Below the pieces are notes generated by a model. It was not told where the DNA came from, did not search any database, and saw only the letters and a program-made list of their open reading frames with translations. Below are positions 48,468 through 59,021 of a stretch of 64,000 nt of DNA, piece after piece. The DNA is from Paracentrotus lividus (lineage: Eukaryota; Echinodermata; Echinoidea; Camarodonta; Echinidae): the NCBI GenBank assembly GCA_940671915.1, contig CALNVZ010001491.1, positions 73,266 through 137,265 of the forward strand, read 5' to 3'. Position 1 is the stretch's first letter. Every line of letters begins with the position of its first letter. The position numbers were made by a program, and so were the translations under genes.

Positions 48468-49446
48468 ATTTTTTTTTTGGGGGGGGGGGGTTTTAATGGG
48501 GTGTTTATAAATCTAGCTACATGCAGGAATGTGGAGGGAGTGATAGAAACAGAAAAGGAGAGGAACAAGTTGTTTTCTGATCAAGCCCAGGACTCACTGG
48601 TCGTTGAACGGCTGTGGCCTGACCAGTCACAGTCTGAGACTGGGTCTGATAGACCGGCGGCTGGCCTACCGATGACCTTATGGCCTTAGTGGGTGTGGTT
48701 CTTACGTTTGAGCTGTTGGAGTTGGGTTTCAAGATCCGCTTTGGTCCAGCGTTGGCCCTGGGTACGCTCACAGGTGTCATGTGCCCCTGGTAGGATCAAA
48801 TAAGAAGGATACTTCATCAATGAATGCAACACTCAAAAACAGAATGAATAGCATCATGAAATTTCAAATAATAGTCAACTTTTGTTATGTTCTCTGGTAC
48901 ATGGACCTTCTTACAACATGCTTGAATGGAAAGCTACTTAGATCAGAATCACAAGCCACCAATTTATTCATTATATAGATTTTGAAACTATGTACCTCTG
49001 ATAGAAATTTGCATGAGGGGTGTTTTTTTTTTTACTCCACCAGTAAACATCATTACATTTTGCTGCTCATGAGCAAAGATTTTAAACTATGGATATTTTT
49101 TCCCCTTCTGCTTTAGCTTCATCATCTTTCAGCTTTATTTACTCTTCAAACACCCTCAATGACGTCCAGTTTCATGCAGATTTATTCAACTGTAACTTGT
49201 AATGCTTCTATGATCACGACTGGCACAACCCTAACGTACTACACAAGCCCCCATCGCTCACCCTGCACACAAACTGTAAGGAGTATAAATGGGTAACATA
49301 ATGATGCTGACTCAAGTATTAGGAATTAGAGAGATTTATTTTGACACAGAATTCATTTGCTAAAATGTAGAATAGGTAGGAACTAGTCTTACCTTGGATG
49401 ACATGTGAGCATGAGTGGAATTCTCTTTGCCATATTCTGTCGTCAT
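30414..49446 (-). CDS. AURK: Aurora serine/threonine protein kinase
   Basis: Nine coding exons with consistent GT-AG borders: 49446-49393, 48786-48598, 47927-47827, 47496-47305, 46277-46139, 45307-45159, 33011-32837, 30968-30912 and 30548-30414. They total 1191 bp, 396 aa plus TGA. Aurora kinases drive spindle assembly, chromosome segregation and cytokinesis. Seen: a KEN box in the N-terminus (EYGKENSTH); a basic Ser/Gln/Pro-rich tail; the P-loop [22 protein letters not shown] with the ATP-binding Lys; [20 protein letters not shown] with the C-helix Glu; [26 protein letters not shown]; the activation segment [20 protein letters not shown] keeping the Thr phosphorylated in Aurora A; and a C-terminal [13 protein letters not shown] with an RxxL destruction-box-like motif. 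Echinoderms are reported to have a single Aurora with A- and B-type roles. Exons 7-9 also exist as a broken second set at 38.1-40.7 kb, best explained as misassembly. The real exon 6-7 intron is then about 4.5 kb, not 12 kb. Confidence 0.95.
31261..31403. mobile_element. TA-flanked MITE, CAGTCCACCCCTAATAA termini
   Basis: TA|CAGTCCAC...CTTGTTATAATGAAG pairs with CTTCATGATAACGAGAGTGGACTG|TA, 143 bp. Pogo-like termini. A copy, disturbed by a small insertion, is at about 38920-39060. Confidence 0.65.
31725..32157. mobile_element. TTAA-flanked MITE, AGGGATGCAGTAAC family (copy 2)
   Basis: TTAA|AGGGATGCAGTAAC ... AGCTACTAAATCCCT|TTAA, homologous along its length to 22215-22652. Its right TTAA is shared with the next element. 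Confidence 0.7.
32154..32761. mobile_element. TTAA-flanked foldback element with nested inverted repeats
   Basis: It runs TTAA|AGGAAGGAGTCCGGCTG ... CAGCCCGGATGAGTCCT|TTAA. Nested inside are TGATGTCACAGTCCCCCTAC, inverted as GTAGGGGGACTGAGACATCA, and a short palindrome around 32322-32350 (CTCATTTGAATATT). No gene. Confidence 0.65.
32837..33011 (-). CDS. AURK: Aurora exon 7: activation loop and APE-equivalent (intact copy)
   Basis: A 175-bp exon encoding [40 protein letters not shown] and [18 protein letters not shown]. Its twin at 40488-40662 lacks a C in the KPP codons and has an extra GC near the donor, so the twin does not read through. Confidence 0.93.
33300..35525 (-). mobile_element. 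Jockey-type non-LTR element, left partial copy
   Basis: Minus-strand 3' half of the element seen complete to its 5' truncation point at 40953-44641. The RNase H-like segment ([27 protein letters not shown]) lies at about 34770-35040. The 3' (AATC)n tail is at 33300-33322, next to TCATGATGAATGGA (33286-33299). The copy is cut by the assembly gap. It contains the TTAA MITE at 33614-34379. Confidence 0.75.
33614..34379. mobile_element. TTAA-flanked MITE, CCCTATTCAGAC termini (left copy)
   Basis: It begins TTAA|CCCCTATTCAGAC; the right end is degraded by sequence errors (GAATTGGGTTAGG). Internal GGGGGGTCAATTTGACCCCCC palindromes lie near both ends. The cleaner copy is at 41275-42053. Confidence 0.65.
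35526..35550. other. Assembly gap, 25 N
   Basis: Twenty-five N bases separate the two near-identical copies. This is a scaffold join, not sequence. Confidence 0.99.
35551..43182. repeat. Right copy of the 7.6-kb near-identical duplicate (assembly overlap)
   Basis: It begins abruptly right after the gap at the base matching 27834. It carries second copies of Aurora exons 9, 8 and 7 (about 38079-38210, 38566-38620 and 40488-40662) with frame-breaking indels. Examples are a 55-bp version of the 57-bp exon 8 and a missing C in the GKPPFEA codons. Repeats inside it are duplicated copies: MITEs at 37185-37582, 39377-39814, 39811-40412 and 41275-42053. Confidence 0.92.
40953..44641 (-). mobile_element. 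Jockey-type non-LTR retrotransposon, 5'-truncated, with 14-bp target duplication
   Basis: Read on the minus strand. Reverse transcriptase fragments ([50 protein letters not shown]) lie at about 43.7-44.2 kb. An RNase H-like segment follows at 42.45-42.75 kb, then a C-terminal [13 protein letters not shown] and Cys/His tail at about 42.1-42.3 kb. The 3' UTR ends in an (AATC)n tail at 40953-40977. TCATGATGAATGGA flanks both sides (40939-40952 and 44642-44655). Frameshifts are many, partly from poor sequence quality. It is inserted in the Aurora exon 6-7 intron and interrupted by the MITE at 41275-42053. Confidence 0.85.
41275..42053. mobile_element. TTAA-flanked MITE inserted in the Jockey element
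   Basis: TTAA|CCCCTATTCAGACTGG ... CCAGTCTGAATAGGG|TTAA. Near each end is a GGGGGGTCAATTTGACCCCCC palindrome. Removing it with one TTAA lets the surrounding retrotransposon frame run on for a few codons to a normal stop at 41249-41247. This fixes TTAA as the target site. CCCT ends plus TTAA fit piggyBac-like elements. Confidence 0.85.
45159..45307 (-). CDS. AURK: Aurora exon 6: catalytic loop and DFG
   Basis: A 149-bp exon encoding [29 protein letters not shown] and [14 protein letters not shown], ending AG|gtaag. The catalytic Asp and the DFG motif are both present. Confidence 0.95.
45672..45862. mobile_element. Foldback element in the Aurora intron
   Basis: The outer arms ATAAATAGTGTATGCTCTAT and ATGGTAGAGCACGCACTATT pair. 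The inner arms AAATACTGAATTATCC (about 45722) and GGATAATTCAGTATTT (about 45780) form a second stem. Nearly the whole 190 bp is self-complementary. Confidence 0.65.
47305..47496 (-). CDS. AURK: Aurora exon 4: kinase N-lobe
   Basis: A 192-bp exon (acceptor cattcatag, donor gtaggt) encoding the start of the kinase domain: [20 protein letters not shown], the VALKVLF lysine and the helix-C region. Near-identical to vertebrate Aurora A at these motifs. Confidence 0.95.
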
Positions 49447-49996
49447 CTGTGTAAGGAAAGGAACAAATAAAAGTAATGAAAAATAAATTGGCACACTTTG
49501 CATTGAGCTCACTGCAATGCAGAACAATCTAGATATACTGTAAATTTACCTTTTCAAGCCTTTCTCTTCAAAGAGGAACACTTTTGCACTACATTGGATT
49601 GGGACATAATAAACTCAACTACCATAAAATGTAAAAATATTGATTAATCTCACATTGTGACACTCTTAAAAAGAAAAACTTGAGTAAATTGCCATCAAAA
49701 GTTCTACACAAATCTGAACATAAATACTGGTCAGTAAATTGCAAGCCCCTTTTTTTCACTGTTTTTCCATGTGCACAAGTAGTTGCGCCTGAACTGGTTG
49801 ACCAATTTTTGTGAAACTGGTACCATTCAAAAGGAAATTCAAAGAGGAATTCAAATATGGTATCAAAAATATTATTGGAGCGATTTAAAGTGCTATGACC
49901 TTTGACCTTTCCTTTAACCTTGATTTTGACCCCCAGACGTATAATATTTTTACTTGATTTTTATATATGTTAATTGTCAGTATAATATTAACATAA

Positions 49997-50736
49997 GGCC
50001 AAGTAAAAAAATAAACATGTTGATCGTCCCCGCCCGCATCGATTTTTGGTGCCGCCTCGATTTTTTTGTTATTTGTTTTTTTTGTTTTTTTTGTTTTTTT
50101 TTTTTTAATTCACCAACACAACGTAAATGGGTTAGACAACATGAGTAGTTAGTATGTTATTTTTAGTTCTTGAGTAAAACATTCAAACACATGATGGCAA
50201 TGAAACATTATAAAAAGCATAAGAAAATTTATATAAACAGTGTCTGTGTGGACTTGAATGAGTTGTGCAATCAAATATACATCAGGGGTTCCCACACATT
50301 TTGTTCATGACCCCAGACCAACTAAACTTTGTCATAACAAGGACTGGTGGTGACCCCAATTAAGCAATTCATCAGTACCGTTAATAAATTCTGACAAAGT
50401 CTTGCGCCCCACAGTTTGAAAACCCCTGATCTACATGTTGTAAAATCTCTCACTGATCACTTGTCATTCAAGCTGCAAAATACTGATTGATATTGGCAAC
50501 TGACTTGACAAGTGGACAATATGATACATGTATATCTTCATTTGTGGACCTGCACTGCACCTTAATTGCTTAAACCTAAAAGCAGCATTAAATCTTCTTC
50601 AAATATGAATATGGCGGCCATCTTGGACGCGGCAGCCATTTTGGAAAAAATAACAAAATAACAAATAATAAGGGCCTCCCTCATCAACTTTTTTGAAAAG
50701 TCCGGACGATCAACATGTTTATTTTTTTACTTGGCC
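49997..50736. mobile_element. Element with 33-bp TIRs (GGCCAAGTAAAAAAATAAAC)
   Basis: The left end GGCCAAGTAAAAAAATAAAC then ATGTTGATCGTCC is perfectly inverted at 50704-50736. It is 740 bp. The interior holds poly-T and unrelated AT-rich sequence, with no transposase. The flanks share AACAT but not as an exact duplication. Confidence 0.7.
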
Positions 50737-51145
50737 TAACATGTAAATATCTAGGATGATATTCTATTTCTTCACCTTTAAAAACTCTTTTTAAAAGTAA
50801 GATGTTCAAGATTATTTTCAGGCATGATTTGAAACTTCAGGCATTTTTTATTTTTATGTGGGAGTACCTAGTAGTGTCGATTTAACCCTAAAAAGACTCG
50901 GGCCATCATGACCCCTCTATATATTCCACGATCATTTTTTATTGCGAAATTAGCTGCCTAACCATGCTGACTAATAAAGTCTCACACATCTTTATAAACC
51001 ATTATTGCGAATACCGAGCATACCATCATCAAACCAAAAACGGCTCAAAAACGTGATTTTGTGTACAAAGTCAATGCAAATGGAGTTTTCTCACCTTATC
51101 TATAAAGATATGATTATGATTATTTTCACTTAATCTACTACATAG

Positions 51146-51592
51146 CAGTAGAGGCGCCGGTCCAGAACAGCTGATCGTCTGCATAAACACTGACCGTCTA
51201 CATAAACAAAGACGTTTGCCAAATTTTGCCGTTATAATCAGTAACAAGGTTTGTCTTCATTAATGATGACGCCTGTTTTCCTTTGGGGCCTACGGGATTT
51301 GGATGGCAGTTACGGAACTTAAGAGTGCGAAAATTAGATTCCTTATCATCAATTACCCCCAGTTCACCGTCTACTTTTATGACTTTCCGTCTTCCCAAGG
51401 ATATAAAAGGGATCAAGTGTCAATCACTGTGTTGAGGCTATGCTATGGGGAGCATTGCACAGTAGAGCCTCAGTGAGTGGAGTTGGCATCAATTTGGAGG
51501 CTGTTTTTACTGTACATCTACAGTGTTTTTATAAACGAGGACAAGTCCAGTAATCTGAGACAATCTTTGTTTTTGGACCGGCGCCTCTACTG
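51146..51592. mobile_element. MITE with CAGTAGAGGCGCCGGTCCA termini
   Basis: A perfect 19-bp inverted repeat bounds 447 bp: CAGTAGAGGCGCCGGTCCA and TGGACCGGCGCCTCTACTG. The 72-codon frame inside (51198-51416) is probably chance. No clear target duplication. Confidence 0.7.
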
Positions 51593-51633
51593 ACCAGATC
51601 TACATAAAAGTATAGATCTACCCGGTTGTTGTA

Positions 51634-51897
51634 TGTCCGGACGGGTTGTTTGTCCGGACAAAGACGGCAATTTTAGGAGCTTTGTGATCAATATTTCATT
51701 AATCGATTGAAAATAATATCAGACAATATAACAAAGCACAAATATTCACAAATATTTTTGCTATTTACTGCACAAATTTTGAAAGAATCGAGAGCAAAAG
51801 ATGATGTTTTTATCTGCTTAAGTGTCCGGACAACGGACCCCCCATCCTACATGTATACCCAGTTGTTGTATGTCCGGACAGGTTGGATGTCCGGACA
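51634..51897. repeat. Cluster of TGTCCGGACA palindromes
   Basis: Copies occur at 51634 (one mismatch), 51651, 51823, 51871 and 51888, with another at 53318. The context GTTGTTGTATGTCCGGAC appears twice (about 51625 and 51861), and CCCCCATCCTAC recurs beside the copies at 51823 and 53318. This suggests two related elements, the second split by the retrotransposon piece at 52.03-53.27 kb. Confidence 0.5.
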
Positions 51898-52032
51898 CTC
51901 AATTTTTTAGTCATTTGAAATTGTTTAAAAGCAATGTCTTTGTAGTTTTTTAGCACAAAATGTAAGAACATATTTTAAAGAACAAATATTGATGATGAAA
52001 GCAGTATTCAACAGTTATTTTTGGCTTAATCC

Positions 52033-53270
52033 TCTTCTTCTTCTTCTTGTTCTTCCTCCGCCTTTCGGAGATCAGCAACAGATTGCTATGAGTATTTTGA
52101 TGAAATGTTCATTGGTTTTGAAAGAGATCATCAGTGAGAAGAAAGTAAAGAATCGCGGTAACATGAATTTTATAAATAAAAGTTGAGGTTACACGGTTTA
52201 CAATCTCATGAGTTTGGAGGGAGGAGAAGGGAATTTGGAAGAAGCACTGCTAGGATAAATGACTTGTCGTGGTATGGTCGTAGTGGGCAAGATCTCCTTT
52301 GTCAGATTCCTACTTCTTAGCTTTCCACAAGATCTTTTCTGGAGTATCGAAGAGTGAGCAGGAGGCCACGAAGTGAGATGTGTCTTCGTCTTCCTTGTGA
52401 CATAGCAGGCAGGTAGATGATTGAACTTTTTTGATGGTAAAAGTCTTGCTTGAACCATGTGTGTTTGGCTAAGGGTTGGGACCTGACTATCACTGCTTGT
52501 CTTAAGAAGTTTGGTTGCTGCTCTTTGGATACAGAAGTGAGGGGTTTGGGATGTCCATGTTTCTCCAAAATGACAGAGTTGACTTCACTTGAATTGCCTC
52601 CACAGTGTTGCTTGTAACAACACCATTCACAGCTTTTTTGCAATCTTTTTCCACTGTTCATAGGGGAACGGCTGCAGTACTAAGGCATGGAGGTCTGGTA
52701 GACTGTACTTCCTAAGGATAGATTGCCAGGATTTGATGGAGGTTGTTCGTTGGACAGGGCGTGAAGAAATGTTGCGGTATTCATAGCGGTCATGAGGAAG
52801 AACAAGCATCTTCCTATCAAGAGAAGCTTTTCCAGATCTACTTGGATACTGAGAGGTATAATTCCAGTGAGTAGATATACAGCCTCATCAGCCGCAGTTC
52901 TTGGAGGCCAAGGTCCGCTTGAAGAGCTGGTTGTGCCTGATGAGTCTGGTGGACATCCCTTGAGTAAGTTGAAGACGGCTGCACCATACAACATTCGAGG
53001 GATGCAGTACACTCTCCACAAGGCAGCACTGTGCTGGAGGAAGCAGTCCCCAGTGTAAGCTCCAGCACCTAGTGAGGCGTAGAGAGATTTTCAACCTTTT
53101 GATATGATGTCTACTGTCGGGTCTCTCTTACAACGGATTTTGTGATTCTAGATGGGAGTGCATAGTGCTGCTGTATTGTATCATCACCTAGATGCATGAT
53201 GACTGTTGGTCGCCCTTTTTGCCTCCGTTGAAAATGACAATACAGCTTTTCGACGGATTTATCTGTATCC
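52033..53270 (-). mobile_element. Non-LTR retrotransposon 3' end, minus-strand copy
   Basis: Minus-strand fragments include INPSKSCIVIFNGGKKG (RT thumb region), LWRVYCIPRMLYGAAVFNLL, EAVYLLTGIIPLSIQVDLEK and a terminal CLLCHKEDEDTSHFVASC knuckle. All are separated by frameshifts and stops. The 3' tail has the CTCCGAAAGGCGGAG hairpin followed by (GAA)n (52033-52080). It shares sequence with the opposite-strand copy at 53.52-54.33 kb. Confidence 0.7.
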
Positions 53271-53519
53271 TGTATCCTGTATCCTCAGACGAAAGACAGG
53301 CTTCATTTTTCTATCAGTGTCCGGACACACCAACCCCCATCCTACTAGTTTCATTGGCTGAAATCAAATTATTTTTAGCATTATTACCTAGGCCTAACAT
53401 TAGAGATTTGATCTAACTTTACATGTATGCTTCAAAGGCTCTGTAATAATTTTTGTACAGAAAAAAAAATGTTTGAAAAAACATAGGAATCCAATCAAAA
53501 TTCACAAAAAATAAAAATT

Positions 53520-54330
53520 AACATGATTGTCAGATGCTTTGACTCCCTCATGACCGTTTTTGAAGTACAGGACATTTCTGCATGTCTAACCAAGCAAACC
53601 TCCTCCAATCGAGCCTGGCAAACAATTCTCAACAAGTACCGATTACCCGACCTTTCACACGCTCATTCTTCTAACCTTCCATATGTCCAGTGGAAGAAAT
53701 CGCAAATCAGGCCAGTGAATGAAATAGTCCTCCAGACAATGCCACTACAGGCAATCCAAGCCAAGACAACTCTCTCTATATGGAGAAACATGACCATCCC
53801 AAATCCAACTTGCTCTACCCTAAAAGCAGCAGCTCTAAATTCCTGAGACAAGCGTGACAGTCAGAGCCCAGTCCTTTGCCAGACCTACCCTGTCCGACAA
53901 GGCTTTTGACCATCAAAAAGCCTCAACAGCTACCTGCCAAGTGTGTCATAGAGAGGATGAGGACACCGCACACTTCATCGCTTCATGCTCCTTCCTAGAG
54001 CCACACAGACAGGACTTCATGGAAAGCTAAGGAGCAATCAAACATTTGACGGGATTCCTCTCACTATGACCTAGGTGAAGCAGAGCATAACCAAGGCGGT
54101 GCTTCTACCCTGCTCTCCTTCTCCTTTCCTTCTCAAGTACATGATAAACTTATAATAGCATCTCTTCATTTTATTTACAAACTCCATCATATCACGCATA
54201 TCCTCTCTCTCTCTCAATAACTGTCGCATAATATTGCTATGCAACACTACCTCGACTGTCCTGCAACTCATTCCGTTGCTGATCTCCGAAAATAGCGGAG
54301 GAAGAAAGAAGAAGAGAAGAAGAAGATTAA
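53520..54330 (+). mobile_element. Non-LTR retrotransposon 3' end, plus-strand copy
   Basis: A 107-codon frame (53523-53846) aligns with the minus copy: AWQTILNKYRLPDLSHAHSS against SWQSILRKYSLPDLHA. It is followed, after a stop and frameshift, by CQVCHREDEDTAHFIASC. It ends with CTCCGAAAATAGCGGAG and (GAA)n-type sequence at about 54283-54327. Dead copy, 5' truncated. Confidence 0.72.
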
Positions 54331-54573
54331 TCTAGATCTAGTATTTCACACATTGCTACGAGGTCGATACGTAGTATCGACCTCGTTGACCCAAGTCCTT
54401 TATATTCAGTTGAAATTTTTATGAACCACTTTCTCCACTCTTTTTATGGAAACTGCGTCAATAAAGAAGTAGAAATCAATCTGCAGTGCGACTATAGTCC
54501 ATAATAAATTAAGCTAGGCCTAGGCCTTAAAAAAAAAAGAAGATAAAACACTGAAAAAAGGAGAAAAACTCAC

Positions 54574-54800
54574 CACTCGGCAAGGAGAAATGCGCAGCAC
54601 AGGCAGCGCCGTCACTCACTATGAATTGTATCGCGCAGTGTGGCAGTTGCTATATTGTTAAAAGAGTCGTCCCAAATCAACTCGCCGATACCAAGAGTCG
54701 CATAGTCACAGAGCAAGTTTGAGTTACATTGCTCGAGTTGTGAGAGCTAGCTACGTGCTGCGCTTGGTTTTACTTTCTTATCGAACCTTTACCGAATCGA
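54574..54800 (-). other. Probable 5' non-coding first exon of the Aurora gene (donor at 54574)
   Basis: On the minus strand TTGCCGAGTG|gtgagttttt forms a strong donor after 54574. The coding exon at 49446 has its acceptor (ttacacag) directly before the ATG, so an upstream non-coding exon is required. The region is locally GC-richer. The 5' limit is approximate; no TATA box is claimed. Confidence 0.5.
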
Positions 54801-55334
54801 TAATTGGTATAGGTAGGTTGAATCAAGCTTCTTGTCCATAGCCAAGATAAAGCGAACTTGTTTGGACTGTTAGTCTTTTTCACCGTTCACATGTTTAATA
54901 AGGAGGGGGAAGCAAAAGAGACTATCACTTGATTTTGTTGAGAATCTAATTTGTTTCTGTTATGTTTAGCTTCTCTGTGGTTGGTATGTTGCTAATTACA
55001 TTTATGTTTATCCAGTTTTGTTTCATATTTGATAAGAGAGTCAGATATATATGGCTTGAAAATAATATCTAAGCGTTGAACAAAACTAATTTCCCATTAA
55101 GTTTTGCGCATGATAATAATAGAAGTCTCGTGTGGTCTAAGCAATGGAAACTGCTCTCGACGTAGTACTTTGACCTAGCTAACTAGTCTGGGCAGATATT
55201 GTTTTGTCGCCCTCTACGTTCATTTGAAAGTAGCATGGTTATTACCTGGCGTGTGTGTTGTCTCCCTCAAATTGTATGAACATTCATCCAAAACATTAGT
55301 AAAAGTATTAAAAACAGACGAAACAGAAGTTTTA

Positions 55335-55376
55335 ATGAAGACCTTGGATATCCAAGTCAGCATCCATCAAGAAAAC
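55335..55376 (+). CDS. Candidate first exon of an unidentified plus-strand gene
   Basis: An ATG at 55335 opens 14 codons (MKTLDIQVSIHQEN) ending at a consensus donor (AAAACG|gtaagtg). It lies about 0.5 kb from the Aurora 5' exon on the opposite strand, as in divergent promoter pairs. No following exon was recognised, so it may be a chance match or a non-coding exon. Confidence 0.25.
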
Positions 55377-55399
55377 GGTAAGTGAAAATCTTTATTTTT

Positions 55400-56665
55400 C
55401 CACCCAAAAAATAGATATCATAGAGATGTTACGATTCTGATATGTGCGTGAGCCACCCGATAGTCCAGTCGCTTGCGTGGTATTAGTAACAACACGTTAG
55501 ACTCGAAATTGCGAAACCACCCTCTCAAGCAATCCTCAATTTACAAAATTAAAATAGTATTTAAGTAAATTAATAAATATGCCTATCACATCAATATTAA
55601 AGCAAGACAATGTCAAACAATGAATCATCAAACACGTCAAATGAATTCAACTTTACTTTCATGACTTTCAAGTTTCAGCTCAGTCTAACCATGCTAACAA
55701 CTCAAAACAAATTCAATGACGATGCAGAGGGGCAAATAAGTCTTCTATACTTTATCATATTCATGGCGTATGCCCATCATCAAGGTAAATAAAATCAAGG
55801 TAAAACGGTCAACGCCAACGGAGAGAGGGTGGCGGAAGAGAGGGACGCCGCATGCACCGCACTGCTACGGTGGTGCTGTGCTGGCCACACCACACGCACT
55901 CAAGTCGCACTCCATTCAAAACACAACACAAGACAAGACAAACAACACAGCTGAAAACAACATTTAGCGACAACATTTTCATACTTCACCTTGAAAAAAT
56001 GATCAGGAACGGCCAGATGAAAGCAAATGATGTATTCACGAAGAAATAAAAGCGTAAAACGTTGCGAATGTTGATATCTAAACTGGAAAATTCCTCACTC
56101 AGTCCGATGTCGCACACGCAATATCAACAATGCAATACGGCGGCTGAACCTTTTAAATTTGAAGCCGAAATCGAGCGATGTGATTGGTCGACAGCGCTAT
56201 ATTACGTCAACGATGAATAGTCGCTGTACAAGGCGTTTCAACTTGGAGTGTATTTGTTTGTTTTGTTTACAGTGTGTTTTTAATCAGGGATTTGTTTTCC
56301 TGAATCGCGTTTTCCTAAGGGAGTGAGGCAGGCCGACATACATATTTTTTTTTTTTTTTTTTGCTTTGTTTTGTTTAGTTTATACACATTATATCTGACA
56401 AATGTAGGGAATATAATATGATAAAGTGAACACAAACGGCCGCCAGAGGGGGTGGTAAGAAGTGAGCTCGAATCAAAATGCGACTATTTTCCTGAGGGGC
56501 GCATCGTTTTACCATGGACCTATAATTTTGGTTTCACGAAAACCTCTCAGCCCGACATATTGTTTACCATGCACATGGTCAATAGTAGCAAATGATAAAT
56601 AATTAGCTCATGACCAGGCCGGGTCAGGGGCCGCTGGGCTGACCCGTCCGGCCCCCCCCCCCCCC

Positions 56666-56698
<33 letters not shown>

Positions 56699-58900
56699 CC
56701 AAGCAAAGGGAATAATGGACCGACTGAACCTACTCTATGACGATACTTCGAATCTTGTCTTTCTTGAGCCGAACGCCGAAAAAAAAAGAATAACACAATT
56801 CATCAATTACAAGAGATTAAAAAAAAAAAAAGAGTTAGATAGTTTTATGGGATAATTGAGAGAGATAACGAACTTTACAGAAATACTATATAATGTAAGG
56901 ACTAAATGCCAAAGATAGAAGGGATATATTGCAGGCTTGGAAAAAATATTCAAAGTGAGGAAAACTAAGAAGGTATAATTAAATATAAATGATTTGGAAA
57001 GAGAAGATAAGTTGACAATTATTACGTTTTAATTAGATAAGGGTAAAATCAGATTCTAAACCCAGTGGCGATCTAATTCATAGAGAGGGGGGGCGGGCAA
57101 ATTGAATTCAGATTTGTACACCAATATTTTTTCCTTGTTACCTTCGGGCGAAGCAAAATACATAAAAAAAAAAAATTCAAGTCACCGCGGTCCGTGCGAT
57201 AACCGTCCGGGGGGGTGGTGGTGGGGGAGGAGAGGATAGAGCGTTACATTTTGTCGCCTTCGGCTTTAGTCAATAATAGATCACCATAAGAGTAAGTTAG
57301 GCGTAGATAGTGCCGATGTCCATTTTTTTTTTCTTCTAGTCTTTTTCCCCATCTTTTTTTAGTGGCCGGGCCTCCTTCCCCTGGATCCCCCTGGAGTCCA
57401 GTGTTTGAAAGTGGAGAAAGAAACGGTTTACTTTATACAGAGATTTAAAATAATTGAAATTTTGGCACATGAGTATTATCATCTGAAACATGGGCGCAGC
57501 TCGTTGTTCTGCAGGTTCTTAACTTGTTAAGATGAGTTTTTTTAACAAAGACAGTGATGATTTTTCTAAGCATATTTTCCACAATCTTTTGAATTTCAAA
57601 GTAAAACAAAGATAGCCATCAGTCATCAATATCATTCTAATCAAGTAATCATGCATTATTTGTCGATTAATCAATAATGACGAAATATCTACAAAAATGG
57701 ATATCTCTCATCACTCATCCCGAGAATAATATGTGGCTTAGTATACAACGTTAGATAAACTTCTTACTTGTTTGTAGATTTAAACCACTTATTTAAGCTT
57801 CGTTCAAAACTTATACCAACTTTATTTTACTAATACATTATTCATATTGTGCCTTTTAAGCACGGTGAAGTGTAATCAAAGCAATTCCTTGAATTGATGT
57901 GAGCATCTCGGTAGCTAAAGCTTAGCGAGGTACTAATTAAACACTATAAGCGTGAGAAACAATAAGTTGATTATGTTATTAAGCGCTATATATAATTAAC
58001 ATTACAAATATTCAAGCTATGACTGTACGTTTTCATGTTACGATTTGTACACTTATTTCATGTTTATCATCAAAGACCATTTTTGAATTGAATTAAATCG
58101 AAATTGAATTGAAAATTGATGAAATGAAAAAAAATAGGTTAATTCGGCTGAAAATTAAATAGTAGATAAATCCCGAACCTGAACGAACCCAATTTCATTT
58201 TCGGACTTTACGCTTGATATTTTCTTTTTCGCTTTAGTTTTGATAACAACTACAAGCGTTCCAGTGACATTTGTTAATTGCCCCGCTTTCCTTCTCTACC
58301 GACTTATTTTTCGACCCAATAAGCCCCCCCCCCCCAGAAAAAAAAAGAAAGAAGAAGAAAAAAAAAAAAAAAAAATGGCTTGTTCATATTTTTACAGAAA
58401 ATAATTCATTTACGAGAGGTGCAAGGGCCAAAAAAAATTTTAATTTTTGAACAACACATGGTCTTTTTAAAATATGCCAGCCAAATCATCAAGGGGGGGG
58501 GGGCTTAGGCAGCTAGTGAATAGGGCCCTAATTTTTTCGCTTTGTCTACAATAATCCATTTATTGAATTTACCACTGGGAGCTATTCGTTCGGATCGATA
58601 GGCCTTTATTTTTCCCCTTTGATTTTATTTTTTGTTTTCAATGGGAAGGGAATTGGGCTGAAGGCCCGAATTTTTTATGCACTTTTTTCTTCTAAATTTT
58701 GGTAGCCGGGGACCACGTCCCCTATCAACAGCTGAAAAAGGGCATGTTAAAGATCAGGATATTTTTATAGGGATTTGGTATTTCTTTTGACATAGTTCAG
58801 TGATTTAGAAAAAAAAAGAGAATTTCTTACCAAACTAACCCTAAAAAATAAAGATTTGGGGGTCTGTGGTATCCACGCTATTTTTAAAATGAATGAGAAA
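55400..58900. other. Intergenic region without recognised gene
   Basis: Between the Aurora 5' exon and GALNS. It contains homopolymers (T run 56345-56362, C then A runs 56653-56697, C/A runs 58325-58374) and AT-rich sequence. Short frames at 55610-56049 have no family resemblance. Nothing else is supported. Confidence 0.5.
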
Positions 58901-59021
58901 GCATGGGATTTAGACTAGCTGTTCTGGCCCAGAGATCACCTGACTTGCTGGCTGCGATTGTGTCACATGACATAGCGCAGCGCAAACAGACTAGAGAAAG
59001 CTTGATCATTCATCAATCATC

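Noticed and set aside
48586..48598. Aurora exon 2 extended through SPGLDQKTT
   Set aside because: The consensus donor CCA|gtgagt at 48598 keeps phase 0 with the next exon; no good donor follows the longer frame.
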